The notes under the pieces are model-generated. The model was not told the DNA's origin, made no database searches, and saw nothing but the letters and a program-made list of their open reading frames with translations. Shown here piece after piece: positions 34,814 through 44,689 of a DNA stretch of 64,000 nt. The DNA comes from Chitinophagaceae bacterium (GTDB lineage: Bacteria > Bacteroidota > Bacteroidia > Chitinophagales > Chitinophagaceae): positions 372,001 to 436,000 of the forward strand of contig JAIEMP010000003.1 of the NCBI GenBank assembly GCA_019752045.1, read 5' to 3'. A program made the position numbers and the translations under genes. The first letter of the stretch is position 1, and every line of letters starts with the position of its first letter.

Positions 34814-35512
34814 TTAAAGTTCTTTTGTTTTTCTGGGGTTCATCACCAATACTTCATCTACCAATCCATACTCTTTTGCTTCGCTGGCTGTCATCCAGAA
34901 ATCACGGTCACTGTCTTCTTTTACTTTTTCAATGGTCTGGCCACTGTGATAGGCAATGATCTCGTACAACTCAATCTTTAATTTTTTCACTTCATTCACC
35001 ATGATCTGTATATCTGTTGCCTGTCCACCGGCACCACCATAAGGTTGGTGCAGCATTACTCTTGAATGTTTTAAAGCAGTGCGTTTTCCTTTTGTACCTG
35101 CACACATGAGTACCGCACCCATACTTGCTGCAATGCCAATAGTAATGGTACTTACATCGGGAGTGATATACTGCATGGTATCATAAATACCGAGACCGGC
35201 ATAAATACTTCCACCCGGACTGTTGATGTACATCTGAATGTCTCTTGTACGATCTGTACTTTCTAAAAACAGCAACTGTGCAGTTACAATATTTGCTACA
35301 TAATCATTAATAGGTTCACCCATGAAAATAATACGGTCCATCATTAAACGGGAGAACACATCCATGCTTGCAACATTCAATGGACGCTCTTCAATGATGT
35401 AAGGCGTTAAATTGGTTGGGTTGCTGAATGCTGCCTGATAATTATGCAAAGTGGCGCCGGAAATGCCCCGGTGTTTAACGGCGTATTTTTCAAATTCTTT
35501 ATTCAAATCCAT
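34814..35512 (-). CDS. clpP: ATP-dependent Clp protease proteolytic subunit (first of pair)
   Basis: A 232-residue ClpP, slightly longer at the N-terminus than the 209-residue paralogue. The triad is complete: Ser in GIAASMGA, His in VMLHQPY and Asp in DSDRDFWM. It is the promoter-proximal copy of the pair and the closer match to ordinary ClpP in length. Whether both subunits are needed for activity with ClpX cannot be told from sequence. Confidence 0.94.
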   Translation of the reverse strand: MDLNKEFEKYAVKHRGISGATLHNYQAAFSNPTNLTPYIIEERPLNVASMDVFSRLMMDRIIFMGEPINDYVANIVTAQLLFLESTDRTRDIQMYINSPGGSIYAGLGIYDTMQYITPDVSTITIGIAASMGAVLMCAGTKGKRTALKHSRVMLHQPYGGAGGQATDIQIMVNEVKKLKIELYEIIAYHSGQTIEKVKEDSDRDFWMTASEAKEYGLVDEVLVMNPRKTKEL

Positions 35513-35619
35513 AATTGTTTTTTTTCCGGTTTGAAGTTAAGGGAATATCGTTTGGAACGAAAATATTTTCAAATACCGTGCAAGGGATGAAAGCAGGACA
35601 ATAAGGCAGAGGAATGCAA

Positions 35620-35660
35620 GTTGGTAGTTTATAGTTGTTAGTTATTAGTTACCGGGTTCG
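35620..35660. repeat. Degenerate TAGTTGTTAGTTATTAG-type repeat
   Basis: Repeated GTTAGTTATTAGTT-like words in the spacer between clpP and tig, adjacent to similar CGTACTTCGTACTT words at 35742-35770. Same style as the other spacer repeats. Confidence 0.4.
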
Positions 35661-35699
35661 GTTATTATGACAAATATGTAAACTTCCTTAAATGACTCT

Positions 35700-35731
35700 A
35701 AATAAAAATCCCGCCAATTGCTCAGCGGGAC
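35700..35731 (-). terminator. Terminator of tig
   Basis: CCCGC/GCGGG stem with a 10-base loop, followed on the minus strand by a T-rich stretch (ATTTTTATTT). It separates tig from the clpP pair. Confidence 0.65.
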
Positions 35732-35767
35732 TGTATTATTTCGTACTTCCAACCTCGTACTTCGTAC

Positions 35768-37162
35768 TTATGAATGCTGTTGATGCTGATGTTCTTCATT
35801 CATTTTAATGAATTCTTCAGCTGTTACCTGTTTTTCAGTTTTGTTGATCTGTTGCTCGGCCCAGTTGAATACTTTTTCTGTAACCAGCTTGCGGTAGGTA
35901 CTGTCAACCTGTTGTTCATCTTTCATTAAACCATCTACATATTGATCTAACCACTCTACATTTCCATCGGCCAGGTTCATACCACCAAAATAACTCAACA
36001 CCTGTTGTTTAATCGCTTCCTTCAGTTCTTCAGGAGTTACTTCCAGTTTATTTTCAGTAATGATCTTATCGGTGATCAAGGTCCAACGCAATTGTGTGTT
36101 GAAGGTTGGATATTCTGCTTCAATCTGTGCAGGAGATTTTGGTCCCTGTTCAGGTTTTGAAGGATCGTTAGATGTAGCCAGCCATTTTTTCAAAAAGCTT
36201 TCGGGCAAATCCATTTTAATATCATCTAACAACACATGATACAAATGATGCTGGATCTGGTTGCTGCTTTGTTTATCCCAGTAAGCCTGTATGTCTGCTT
36301 CAATAGCAGCACGGAACTCAGCTTCTGTTTTAATATCTTTTGCAGGCAATGCTTCTTTAAAGAACTCTTCGTTCAGTTCTCTTTTTTCAATCAACCCAAC
36401 TTTTGTAATGGTCAATTTAAACGATTTTTGAGCTGCATCCGCAACATCTTTCAAGCCCAGATCTTCAATCACCCAACTGCGTTCTTTTTCTTCAAATGCT
36501 TCGCTTAGTTGGATGTTGATGGTATCATCTTTCTTTAATCCCTGCAACTTTGTGCGGTAGGCAGGTGTAAAATATTTTACCAGTAATGAATTGTCTTTCT
36601 TTAAACCTGCTTCAACAGCTGAACCATCTGTATTGATTTCTTCAAACGTAAGATTCAACACGTTTTCATCATTGTTGATGGCTTCAGGCTCGGTCATTTT
36701 GCCGAAACGATTTTGCAAACGCTCTATTTCTTCGTTCACCATTTCTGCAGTGGCTTGTACTTTGTAATAAGGTGCAGAAATATTGCTGAGGTTTATTTCG
36801 AAAGCCGGTTTTAAACCTACTTCAAAATCAAAGCTGTAATCGGCCGGGCTATCCATATTTGGTTTAAACTCTGCATTCGGTAATGGCAGCGGTTGTGCAA
36901 AAATGTCGAGCTTTTCGGCTGCGAGGTAATCGTTCAATCCTTTTTCAATATTGCGGATCACTTCTTCTGTAAAAATGCCGGGACCGTACATTTTCTTCAC
37001 CATACCTGCGGGCACCATGCCTTTACGGAAACCGGGAATATTTGCCTGTTTGCTGTAGGTTTTCAGAGTTTTTTCAAACGCAGGAAAATAATCTTCTCTG
37101 GAAATTTTTACAGTGATCTTGTCGTTCAACAAGCCAATGTTTTCTCTTGTAACTGTAGCCAT
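35768..37162 (-). CDS. tig: Trigger factor
   Basis: Ribosome-associated chaperone that shields nascent chains. The 464-residue protein has the N-terminal ribosome-binding motif PGFRKGMVP near 41-49 (consensus GFRxGKxP), a FKBP-like middle domain (about 160-250), and a long helical C-terminal domain. It ends with a His/Gln-rich tail (EHQHQQHS). Bacteroidota trigger factors can have a weakly conserved middle domain; here the PPIase residues are not clearly kept. It precedes clpP-clpP-clpX, so folding and degradation genes sit together. Confidence 0.92.
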   Translation of the reverse strand: MATVTRENIGLLNDKITVKISREDYFPAFEKTLKTYSKQANIPGFRKGMVPAGMVKKMYGPGIFTEEVIRNIEKGLNDYLAAEKLDIFAQPLPLPNAEFKPNMDSPADYSFDFEVGLKPAFEINLSNISAPYYKVQATAEMVNEEIERLQNRFGKMTEPEAINNDENVLNLTFEEINTDGSAVEAGLKKDNSLLVKYFTPAYRTKLQGLKKDDTINIQLSEAFEEKERSWVIEDLGLKDVADAAQKSFKLTITKVGLIEKRELNEEFFKEALPAKDIKTEAEFRAAIEADIQAYWDKQSSNQIQHHLYHVLLDDIKMDLPESFLKKWLATSNDPSKPEQGPKSPAQIEAEYPTFNTQLRWTLITDKIITENKLEVTPEELKEAIKQQVLSYFGGMNLADGNVEWLDQYVDGLMKDEQQVDSTYRKLVTEKVFNWAEQQINKTEKQVTAEEFIKMNEEHQHQQHS

Positions 37163-37169
37163 ATTTTTG

Positions 37170-37254
37170 AGTTGAACGTTTAAGGTTAAAACGTTTAAAG
37201 TTATTGATGGGAGTGTTTTACAACCTTAAACTTGAAACCTTAAACTTTTAAAAA
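37170..37254. repeat. Degenerate AACGTTTAAGGTT-type inverted repeat between tig and tRNA-Leu
   Basis: Left arm of GTTTAAGGTTAAAACGTTTA words, right arm of CCTTAAACTTGAAACCTTAA words. Similar to the repeat at 2277. Confidence 0.55.
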
Positions 37255-37255
37255 G

Positions 37256-37338
37256 TCCGGATGGAGGGACTCGAACCCCCACACCTTACGGCATCAGATC
37301 CTAAGTCTGACGTGTCTACCAATTTCACCACATCCGGA
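37256..37338 (-). tRNA. tRNA-Leu (anticodon TAG)
   Basis: Acceptor TCCGGAT pairs with ATCCGGA at the ends. The anticodon loop CTTAGGA in CAGACTTAGGATCTG gives anticodon TAG (reads CUN). The T arm GGGGGTTCGAGTCCCTC is typical, and the long variable arm (GCCGTAAGGTG region) marks a class II tRNA. The 83-nt length fits Leu. No CCA is encoded. A -7 promoter box (CAAAGGTA, 37429-37436) lies upstream. Confidence 0.95.
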
Positions 37339-37428
37339 AGAGCAAAACCAAAAATCAGAAACCAAACTTTAACAGCAGAAAGCCTTTTAGCTTTTATGCC
37401 TTGTTACCTGGTTCTTTTTAATGGGCAG

Positions 37429-37436
37429 CAAAGGTA
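37429..37436 (-). promoter_or_regulatory. -7 box of tRNA-Leu
   Basis: Minus strand TACCTTTG (TAnnTTTG), about 91 bases before the tRNA start, giving an RNA leader of about 85 bases. Confidence 0.5.
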
Positions 37437-37486
37437 GGGGGAAATACTTTATTTATTGGTTGTTGAGCTTGATTTTTCAATATGAT

Positions 37487-38137
37487 CTACTGCTTTACAT
37501 CATATTTTATAAGCTCTTCAAAGCGGCCTCCTGTATACTCTTTTTTGATAATGCCGATATTTTTTGCCCAATAAATTTTAATCAGCGAATCAGATGGGTA
37601 GAACCTGGAAGGGGTTCGTTCAAAAATTTTAACTGAACTGAAATTGGTGCTGCCTGTTTGATAAAAATCTAAAATGTTAATCAGTCGAAGGGTTGCCATT
37701 TTACCACGTATTTCAATTATGGAATCATTTACACTCCCTGAAAAATAAAGTGGAAGGGTGTTTCTTATAGCAGTGTCAAGAGAAGCAGCGTAAATGGAAT
37801 ATAAATTTCTATAGTCATTCTCGGAGGTTAATTCGTAATAAATAGAATCTTGTGCAAGAGTGCTGTAACCTGCAGTTTGAAAAACCTCGTAGGTAGGTAA
37901 ACAGAACATATATTGTCCCTTCCATTTCACAACGCTGTTTAGTTTTTGAGTGTCTTTAATACCTGCTGGATAATGATCATAAATCCAAAAGGAATTGGGT
38001 TGAAATACCGTGTAAGCTTTGGTTTCTTCATCAATTAAAATAACTGTTTCATTTTTTTTGCATCTACAGGAACATGGGCCAAACAACAGGTAAGAAAAAA
38101 TATTCGCTAAAATAAACAGGTGGGTTGAGTTAATCAT
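37487..38137 (-). CDS. Hypothetical exported protein
   Basis: The 216-residue protein has a hydrophobic N-terminus (HLFILANIFSYLLFGPCSCR) like a signal peptide or short anchor, with two cysteines close to it. A clean lipobox is not present. The C-terminal half contains short motifs (SLIKIYWAKNIGIIKKEY) of the kind found in Bacteroidota exported beta-rich proteins of unknown function. The ATG at 38137 was chosen because upstream starts overlap the divergent (p)ppGpp gene. No function can be assigned. Confidence 0.72.
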   Translation of the reverse strand: MINSTHLFILANIFSYLLFGPCSCRCKKNETVILIDEETKAYTVFQPNSFWIYDHYPAGIKDTQKLNSVVKWKGQYMFCLPTYEVFQTAGYSTLAQDSIYYELTSENDYRNLYSIYAASLDTAIRNTLPLYFSGSVNDSIIEIRGKMATLRLINILDFYQTGSTNFSSVKIFERTPSRFYPSDSLIKIYWAKNIGIIKKEYTGGRFEELIKYDVKQ

Positions 38138-38254
38138 TGTGTAGCAGTTATGATACTTATTGATCAAGTTAAAGTGAAATACGCTGCTTTTAACTTTTGC
38201 CGTTGATATTTGTGGAAACACTTTTTTCTTTTCGTAAATTCGCTGTTACTGGAA

Positions 38255-40492
38255 ATGATAACCACTATACCGGCCTATACTCTTACTCCCGAACAGGAAA
38301 AAAAGGAGATTCTTCGTCACTACCGCAGTTTGTTACGTTCGCTCAAAACCAAACTCAAAAAAGGCGACAAGGAATTGGTGCGTACTGCCTTTGAAATGGC
38401 AGCCGAAGCTCACAAAACCATGCGCCGAAAAAGTGGCGAACCCTATATCCTGCATCCATTGGCCGTTGCACAAATTTGTGTGGAAGAAATTGGATTGGGT
38501 GTGCGTTCTACTATTTGTGCATTGTTGCATGATACGGTAGAAGACACCGATATTACCTTAGAAGATGTGGCCCGTGAGTTTGGAAACGAGATTGCAAGAA
38601 TCATTGATGGCTTAACAAAAATTTCAACAGTTGTTGATGCCAACTCTACCCAACAGGCAGAGAACTTTAAAAAAATATTATTAACGCTTACAGATGATCC
38701 ACGGGTGATATTGATCAAACTGGCCGATCGTTTACACAATATGCGTACGCTGGATAGTATGAAGCGTGAAAAGCAGTTGAAGATCTCAAGTGAAACGGTT
38801 TATGTGTATGCACCATTGGCACACAGGCTTGGGTTGTATAATCTCAAAACTGAGATGGAAGATCTTTCCATGAAGTACCTGGAGCCGGATATCTATAAAG
38901 AAATTGCACGCAAACTTTCAGAAACAAAACGTGAACGCAGCAGATACATCAATGAGTTTATTCGACCCATTAAAGAAAAAATGGAGAAAACGGGCTTTAC
39001 CAGTTTCGAAATTTATGGTCGCCCAAAATCTATTCACTCCATTTCAAACAAGATCAAAAAGAAAGGCGTCAGTTTTGAAGAAGTGTACGATCTCTTTGCA
39101 ATCCGTATGATCATTGATGCTCCGCAGGAGCGTGAAAAAGAAGATTGCTGGAAAGCTTATTCCATTGTTACCGATATGTACACACCCAGTCCTGAACGTT
39201 TGCGTGACTGGTTGAGTAATCCCAAGAGCAATGGATACGAAGCCTTACACACCACCGTAATGGGGCCGCAGGGTAAGTGGGTTGAAGTGCAGATCCGCAC
39301 CAAACGCATGAACGAAATTGCTGAGAAAGGTTTGGCTGCACACTGGAAATATAAAGAAGGCAGCAGCGACGAAGACCGGTTTGATAAATGGTTTCATAAT
39401 ATACGTGAAGTATTAAACAGTCAGGAGAGCAGCTCACTCGATTTTCTGCAAGACTTTAAAAGTTCTTTTCTTGCTGAAGAAATTTATGTGTACACTCCAA
39501 AGGGCGATGTAAAAATGTTGCCATTGGGCGCAACAGCACTTGATTTTGCATTTAGTGTGCACAGCGATGTTGGCAGCCGTTGTATTGGTGCCAAAGTGAA
39601 TCACAAACTGGTTCCTATTGCCCATAAACTACGCAGCGGAGATCAGATTGAAATTATTACAAGCAGTAAACAAAAACCAAGCGAAGACTGGTTGAGTTTT
39701 ATTGTTACGGCAAAAGCAAGATCAAGAATAAAAGATGCACTGAAAGAAGAGAAACGAAAAGTGGCCGATGAAGGAAAATATATTCTTCAGCGAAAGCTGG
39801 AGCAAATGGGCGCCAGCTTTGATTTACAGAATGTAGAAACCTTAACGCAATTCTACAAGCTGCCATCGCAACTGGAACTGTTTTATAAAATTGCAACCAA
39901 AGCAATTGAACTCAAAGAAATTAAAGAGCTGCATTTGCATGGGGATAAATTAGAATTACCAAAGCCTGTAAAACCAGCCATTGAACCAAAGCCCGACTAT
40001 GATCCAAATAAACAGCATAACCACAAAGACTCTGAGCTGATCATTTTTGGAGAAAGCAGCGATCGTATTGTATACACGCTGGGCAACTGTTGCAAACCAA
40101 TTCCCGGCGATGATGTGTTTGGATTTGTATCAACCGGAAAAGGATTGATCATTCACCGAACCAACTGCCCCAATGCGGCGAGGCTTTTATCCAACTTCGG
40201 CCATCGGGTGGTAAAAACAAAATGGGCAAAGAATAAAGAAATCTCTTTTCTTACCGGTGTAAAAATTATTGGTGTAGATGATGTAGGAGTAGTAAGTAAG
40301 ATTACTAATCTCATCAGCAGTGAAATGCGGTTAAACATCAGTGCCATTACCATTGAAGCAAAAGAAGGTTTGTTTGAAGGCAATATAAAAATCTTTGTAC
40401 ACGATAAAGATGAGCTGGATGAACTGGTGAACCGTTTGCTGCTGATGAAAGGCATTGAAACAGTTGAGCGCTACGATACAGAATTATCCTGA
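38255..40492 (+). CDS. spoT: RelA/SpoT-family (p)ppGpp synthetase/hydrolase
   Basis: The bifunctional alarmone enzyme of the stringent response, 745 residues from ATG 38255. The HD hydrolase domain (ILHPLAVAQI, LLHDTVEDT) has intact metal residues. The synthetase domain has RPKSIHSISNKIKKKG, VYDLFAIRM, YEALHTTVMGP and EVQIRTKRMNEIAEKGLAAH. Then come a TGS domain (EEIYVYTPKGDVKMLPLGAT), a helical/zinc-finger region (GNCCKPIPGDDVFGF) and an ACT domain at the end (about 670-745). Both activities are expected. The upstream ATG at 38210 adds a hydrophobic segment and is less likely. Confidence 0.95.
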   Translation: MITTIPAYTLTPEQEKKEILRHYRSLLRSLKTKLKKGDKELVRTAFEMAAEAHKTMRRKSGEPYILHPLAVAQICVEEIGLGVRSTICALLHDTVEDTDITLEDVAREFGNEIARIIDGLTKISTVVDANSTQQAENFKKILLTLTDDPRVILIKLADRLHNMRTLDSMKREKQLKISSETVYVYAPLAHRLGLYNLKTEMEDLSMKYLEPDIYKEIARKLSETKRERSRYINEFIRPIKEKMEKTGFTSFEIYGRPKSIHSISNKIKKKGVSFEEVYDLFAIRMIIDAPQEREKEDCWKAYSIVTDMYTPSPERLRDWLSNPKSNGYEALHTTVMGPQGKWVEVQIRTKRMNEIAEKGLAAHWKYKEGSSDEDRFDKWFHNIREVLNSQESSSLDFLQDFKSSFLAEEIYVYTPKGDVKMLPLGATALDFAFSVHSDVGSRCIGAKVNHKLVPIAHKLRSGDQIEIITSSKQKPSEDWLSFIVTAKARSRIKDALKEEKRKVADEGKYILQRKLEQMGASFDLQNVETLTQFYKLPSQLELFYKIATKAIELKEIKELHLHGDKLELPKPVKPAIEPKPDYDPNKQHNHKDSELIIFGESSDRIVYTLGNCCKPIPGDDVFGFVSTGKGLIIHRTNCPNAARLLSNFGHRVVKTKWAKNKEISFLTGVKIIGVDDVGVVSKITNLISSEMRLNISAITIEAKEGLFEGNIKIFVHDKDELDELVNRLLLMKGIETVERYDTELS

Positions 40493-40622
40493 TCGTTGTT
40501 TATACATATCTTAAAAAAAAATATTTAAATACTCATACTGAGTGTTGTTATTTTTCTGTTACTAATTTTTGTTTACATGTTTTTTTGAGCGAACTTTCAA
40601 TAGTTAAATCAAAACAAATTAA

Positions 40623-43451
40623 ATGAGAACAAAACATGTAGCAAGAATGATTAGCCTGCTGGCAATCTTCTTTCCGGGTTTTTTATTAGCACAGGCAACA
40701 CTAACAGGTACTGTAAAAGGGAAAAGCACTTCTCTCGCAGGAGCCAGTATCACAGCAAGACCATCAGGCAAAGGAACAACCTCCGATGAAGATGGCAAAT
40801 ACACTTTGAAATTAGCACCGGGGTCATATTCCATTACATTTTCGTATGCAGGATTTGCATCACAGGTAATTAGTGTTCAATTAACTGAAGGAGATCAAAA
40901 AACACTGGATGTTGATTTAACCGAAGATTCGAAAGGACTTGAAGACCTGATTATTGTAGGTTCACGTTCTTTGTCAAGAACATCGGTGGGTACACCCTTG
41001 CCGGTAGATGTATTGTCTGCAGCCGATTTAAGAACAACGGCACAAACTACTTTTGATAAACAGTTGCAGTACCGTGTGCCATCATTCAATACAGTAAACA
41101 CGCCGGTAAATGATGCCACTACTTTGCTGGATCCATATGAAATCAGAAATCTTGGTCCAAGCCGTACACTGGTTTTGATCAATGGCAAACGGAAAAATTT
41201 AAGTTCATTATTATACGTACAGTTTGCACCCGGCCGTGGTGAAACAGGTGCTGATCTTTCAGGTATTCCAGTAGATGCCATCAAGCGTGTAGAAATATTG
41301 AGAGATGGTGCATCCGCTCAATATGGTTCTGATGCCATAGCAGGTGTAATGAATGTTATTTTGAAAGATAGATATCAGTACAGCTCTTTAACCTTTAATT
41401 CAGGCATCACTTCAAAAGGCGATGGTGCAAATTATGGTGTCGCATTTAACAGCGGCAATAACATTGGCGATAAAGGATTTATTAACTATACAGTTGATTT
41501 CAGCCAGCAGAACAGTGCAGTTCGTTCCGGAACTATTCATCGTCCTACAGAAAAATTTATTTTCGGAGGATCTGCTGCTTCTAATGCCGCTATAGATGCA
41601 TATTTAAATCGTTTTCCTACAGGAAATAATATTAACGGATCTGGCGATATTCAGGCAGGGAAATTTAATTACAATCTGGGATTACCGGTTGGTGAAAACG
41701 GACAGTTTTACAGTAACGCTGCAATGGTATTTAAAAAAGCAAAAAGTTTTGCAAACTTCAGAACTCCATACTGGAGAACAGATGCAGGCTTATTGCATAA
41801 ACGTATTCCCGGTGCTCCTAACTATACCGGTGGAAACGATCCTTTATACGAAGGGTACTTAGGTTATGTGCCCACTTTCGAGGGCGATTTGTTTGATTAC
41901 AACGCAACTGTAGGCTTAAAGAATGTAAAAAGCGGATGGACACATGATGTAGCTGTTACATTTGGAGGCAACCAGATTTTATATACTGTTGAGAATACAG
42001 TGAACCGCACATTGGGTACTGCCAGTCCTACTTCTTTTAAACCCGGCGGTTCTAAGTTTTCGCATATTGTAGGTAACTATGATATTTCAAAATCCATCAC
42101 AAACAATTTCAGTTTGGCGTTTGGTTCAGAGGTAAGGTCAGAGACCTTTGAAATTATTGCAGGCGATACAGCATCTTATTCCGGTGAGGGTTCAAATTCA
42201 TTTCCCGGTATACGTGCGGAAAATGCAAGAACCAACAAACGTTTTAACGTAGGTGTTTATGTAGATGCTACCTATGATGTGACAAAAGACTTTTTAATTA
42301 ATGCAGCTATACGTGGTGAAAAGTATAGTGACTTTGGTGATGCATTTGTGTGGAAAGCATCTACACGATACAAACTGGCAGATGGTAAAGCGGTAATCAG
42401 AGCTTCAGCTTCAACAGGTTTCAGAGCGCCAACTTTGCATCAGATCTACACACAATCCACACAGGCTTCTTTTGCTGCGGGAACTATACAGTTGTCCGGT
42501 TTGTTTAATAACAGAAGCAAACAAGCCTTTGCATTAGGTGTTCCCTTATTAACACCGGAAAAATCTGTGAACTTAACATTTGGTGTGGGTTTAACTCCGG
42601 TTAAGAATTTAAGCATCACCATAGATTATTATAACATCACAATTAACGACAGAATTGTTTACAGTTCTTCTATTAATACGAATGATAAATTGCTTGCCAA
42701 TCCAACAACAGAGCTGGGCCGCATATTAAAAGGTTCCAGTGTTGGGGCAGGTAATTTTGATTTGGCGAGTGTACAGTTCTTTATCAATGGTGTTAAAACA
42801 AGAACACAGGGTATTGATTTAGTAATGAATTACAAGAATATTGTTATTGGTGAAGGCAAACTTGGAATTAACCTGGCGGGTAATTATACTTTTAGAAATG
42901 AAATCCTCGGTTCGCCCAATGAACCACCTGCCATTAAATCTGCTAATGCTTCTATTCTTAGTGCGCAGATTAAGTCATTAATTACAGAAGGTCGCCCGCA
43001 ATACAAGGCTGTGTTAGGGTTTGATTACAGCATTAATAAATTCGGGTTTAGTTTAAACAATACATTGTTTGGAACAACTAAATTCCAGGATTTAGATAAT
43101 GGTGCTGCATACTCGGATCTTTCAATTTCTGTTTCAAATGACAGAAATGTAATGAATGATATTAAGCAGGTATTTTCACCGGCTGTTGTTACGGATTTAA
43201 ATATCGGTTATAGTTTTACAGACAAAATTTCTGTAAATATTGCTGTAAATAATTTACTTAATGTCCTCCCAAAATGGAAGCTGGAGTCTTTAAATGCAGA
43301 TGGACAAAAAGTACTTGATAATGCCGCAGCGAAAGACCTTTTGGAAGGATTTTTATCTTTCAGCGGCCGCTACCGTATTTTAGGTTACAATGGTTCACAG
43401 TTCAGCCAATTGGGAACAATGTTTCAGGCGCAGTTTGTATTTAAGTTCTAA
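40623..43451 (+). CDS. TonB-dependent outer-membrane receptor with carboxypeptidase-like domain
   Basis: The 942-residue receptor has a signal peptide (about 1-23), an N-terminal CarboxypepD_reg-like domain (LTGTVKGKSTSLAGASITAR onward), a plug domain (about 110-225; IRNLGPSRTLVLINGKR, GASAQYGSDAIAGVMNV) and a 22-stranded barrel (to 942). It ends in an aromatic residue (QAQFVFKF), the normal barrel end. No SusD-like lipoprotein follows, so glycan uptake by a SusC/D pair is unlikely; iron, cobalamin or peptide are possible substrates. It is monocistronic with its own terminator. Confidence 0.93.
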   Translation: MRTKHVARMISLLAIFFPGFLLAQATLTGTVKGKSTSLAGASITARPSGKGTTSDEDGKYTLKLAPGSYSITFSYAGFASQVISVQLTEGDQKTLDVDLTEDSKGLEDLIIVGSRSLSRTSVGTPLPVDVLSAADLRTTAQTTFDKQLQYRVPSFNTVNTPVNDATTLLDPYEIRNLGPSRTLVLINGKRKNLSSLLYVQFAPGRGETGADLSGIPVDAIKRVEILRDGASAQYGSDAIAGVMNVILKDRYQYSSLTFNSGITSKGDGANYGVAFNSGNNIGDKGFINYTVDFSQQNSAVRSGTIHRPTEKFIFGGSAASNAAIDAYLNRFPTGNNINGSGDIQAGKFNYNLGLPVGENGQFYSNAAMVFKKAKSFANFRTPYWRTDAGLLHKRIPGAPNYTGGNDPLYEGYLGYVPTFEGDLFDYNATVGLKNVKSGWTHDVAVTFGGNQILYTVENTVNRTLGTASPTSFKPGGSKFSHIVGNYDISKSITNNFSLAFGSEVRSETFEIIAGDTASYSGEGSNSFPGIRAENARTNKRFNVGVYVDATYDVTKDFLINAAIRGEKYSDFGDAFVWKASTRYKLADGKAVIRASASTGFRAPTLHQIYTQSTQASFAAGTIQLSGLFNNRSKQAFALGVPLLTPEKSVNLTFGVGLTPVKNLSITIDYYNITINDRIVYSSSINTNDKLLANPTTELGRILKGSSVGAGNFDLASVQFFINGVKTRTQGIDLVMNYKNIVIGEGKLGINLAGNYTFRNEILGSPNEPPAIKSANASILSAQIKSLITEGRPQYKAVLGFDYSINKFGFSLNNTLFGTTKFQDLDNGAAYSDLSISVSNDRNVMNDIKQVFSPAVVTDLNIGYSFTDKISVNIAVNNLLNVLPKWKLESLNADGQKVLDNAAAKDLLEGFLSFSGRYRILGYNGSQFSQLGTMFQAQFVFKF

Positions 43452-43469
43452 TTCAATTTTATAAGGATA

Positions 43470-43501
43470 TTAGGGTGTGAAGTATTTCACACCCTTTTTT
43501 T
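43470..43501 (+). terminator. Terminator of the TonB receptor gene
   Basis: GGGTGTGAA/TTCACACCC stem (9 bp), GTAT loop, then TTTTTTT. Confidence 0.9.
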
Positions 43502-43546
43502 GTGGGCAGAATTTTACCTTTAAACAGTTGTTTAAAAGATTAAACC

Positions 43547-44302
43547 ATGAAGGAATTATATCACAGCCTTTCGGCAGTATACGAAGCGATGTACCGGAGT
43601 TTTATCAACTATGAAGAGGAGTTTTTATTTTACAGCAGCATATTAAAGGGTTACCAAAGTAAATCAGTCATTGAAATTGGTTGTGGCACAGGAAATCTGG
43701 CTGATTCTTTTTTTAAAAACGGGTTTACTTACACCGGTCTTGATGTAAGTGAAGACATGTTGAACATTGCAAGGGGAAAATATCCAAACCTATCTTTTTT
43801 GCAGGGCGATATGCGGCAGTTTACACTGGATCAGAAAAAAGATTCTTGTATTATAACCGGCCGTACTATCAGTTATTTACTCAGCAATGAAGATGTTTTA
43901 AAAACATTTCATTCCATCAACCGGAGTTTAGAGATGGGCGGTATTGTTGTGTTTGATTTTATTGATGCGCTGCAATTTATTCCACGCATAAAAGATGGCG
44001 AAGAAATTATACATACCGCGGCTTATCAACAAAAAATTTATCAACGTAAAAGCATATGGACTTTAAACTTGAAAGAGGGGTTCACTTTTAACTGGTTGTC
44101 GCACTATTCTCAAATAACAGAAAACGGACAATTCATTGAACTTGGAACAGATGATTCTGTTATACGCACATTTACAAAAGAAGAGTTGTTTATTTTTCTT
44201 GCCCTTTCAGGGTTTGAAGTTTTACACTGTTTACAACGGGATTCTTATGCGTTTGATACAATGGTTGTAACTGCTAAAAAAACTGCATCATTCAAATCTT
44301 AA
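43547..44302 (+). CDS. Class I SAM-dependent methyltransferase
   Basis: The 251-residue enzyme has motif I VIEIGCGTGNLADSFF, followed by LDVSEDMLNIARGK, LQGDMRQF and an acidic motif (VVFDFIDAL). Substrate is unknown; the fold is that of small-molecule methyltransferases (Methyltransf_25 type). A weak TACCTTTA -7-like box lies upstream. The short plus-strand frame that follows lies in another frame and is not fused to this gene. Confidence 0.87.
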   Translation: MKELYHSLSAVYEAMYRSFINYEEEFLFYSSILKGYQSKSVIEIGCGTGNLADSFFKNGFTYTGLDVSEDMLNIARGKYPNLSFLQGDMRQFTLDQKKDSCIITGRTISYLLSNEDVLKTFHSINRSLEMGGIVVFDFIDALQFIPRIKDGEEIIHTAAYQQKIYQRKSIWTLNLKEGFTFNWLSHYSQITENGQFIELGTDDSVIRTFTKEELFIFLALSGFEVLHCLQRDSYAFDTMVVTAKKTASFKS

Positions 44303-44397
44303 TATCAGCTCCTGCAACCGGGGATCAAATTGCATTAGGGGCCTGTTATATTGATCATCCTGCTACCCGTTTAAAACAGGAAGAATCGTATAAAAAA

Positions 44398-44604
44398 ATG
44401 AACATGACGATAATAACAGATGAGCTGGATTCTTTTACTGCAACCAAAGAAGGATTCTGGAGCCAGCGGTTTACAACAGAAAAATTACTCCGGTATTTAT
44501 CTTTTGCAAATGCAGAGAATGTGATAATAACTCCGTTAGATACATACCGGTATGCTGTACAGGTAAGGGTAAAGGCACAGTCATCCTGGTACTTGTGTGA
44601 ATAA
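44398..44604 (+). CDS. Small hypothetical protein, uncertain
   Basis: A 68-codon frame with plausible codon use (MNMTIITDELDSFTATKEGF at its start). The same frame stays open about 40 codons further upstream (ATGDQIALGACYIDHPATRL is part of it) but has no ATG, GTG or TTG start there, so the gene may be a remnant or start at a non-standard codon. No motif or family is recognised. It lies between the methyltransferase and purA, about 50 bases before the purA promoter box. Confidence 0.4.
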   Translation: MNMTIITDELDSFTATKEGFWSQRFTTEKLLRYLSFANAENVIITPLDTYRYAVQVRVKAQSSWYLCE

Positions 44605-44653
44605 ATAATAATCTGCAAAGAAAGAAGTATGAGTAATAATTGACAGCAACACT

Positions 44654-44661
44654 TACTTTTG
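44654..44661 (+). promoter_or_regulatory. -7 box of purA
   Basis: TACTTTTG (TAnnTTTG), start near 44666, leader about 24 bases to the ATG at 44690. No -33 match at the expected distance. Confidence 0.55.
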
Positions 44662-44689
44662 CCACTTAAATATCTACTCAAATTATTTT

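Noticed and set aside
44302-44398. Extension or frameshift of the methyltransferase into the following small frame
   Set aside because: The methyltransferase has a normal length and a proper stop; the following residues do not continue a methyltransferase fold.
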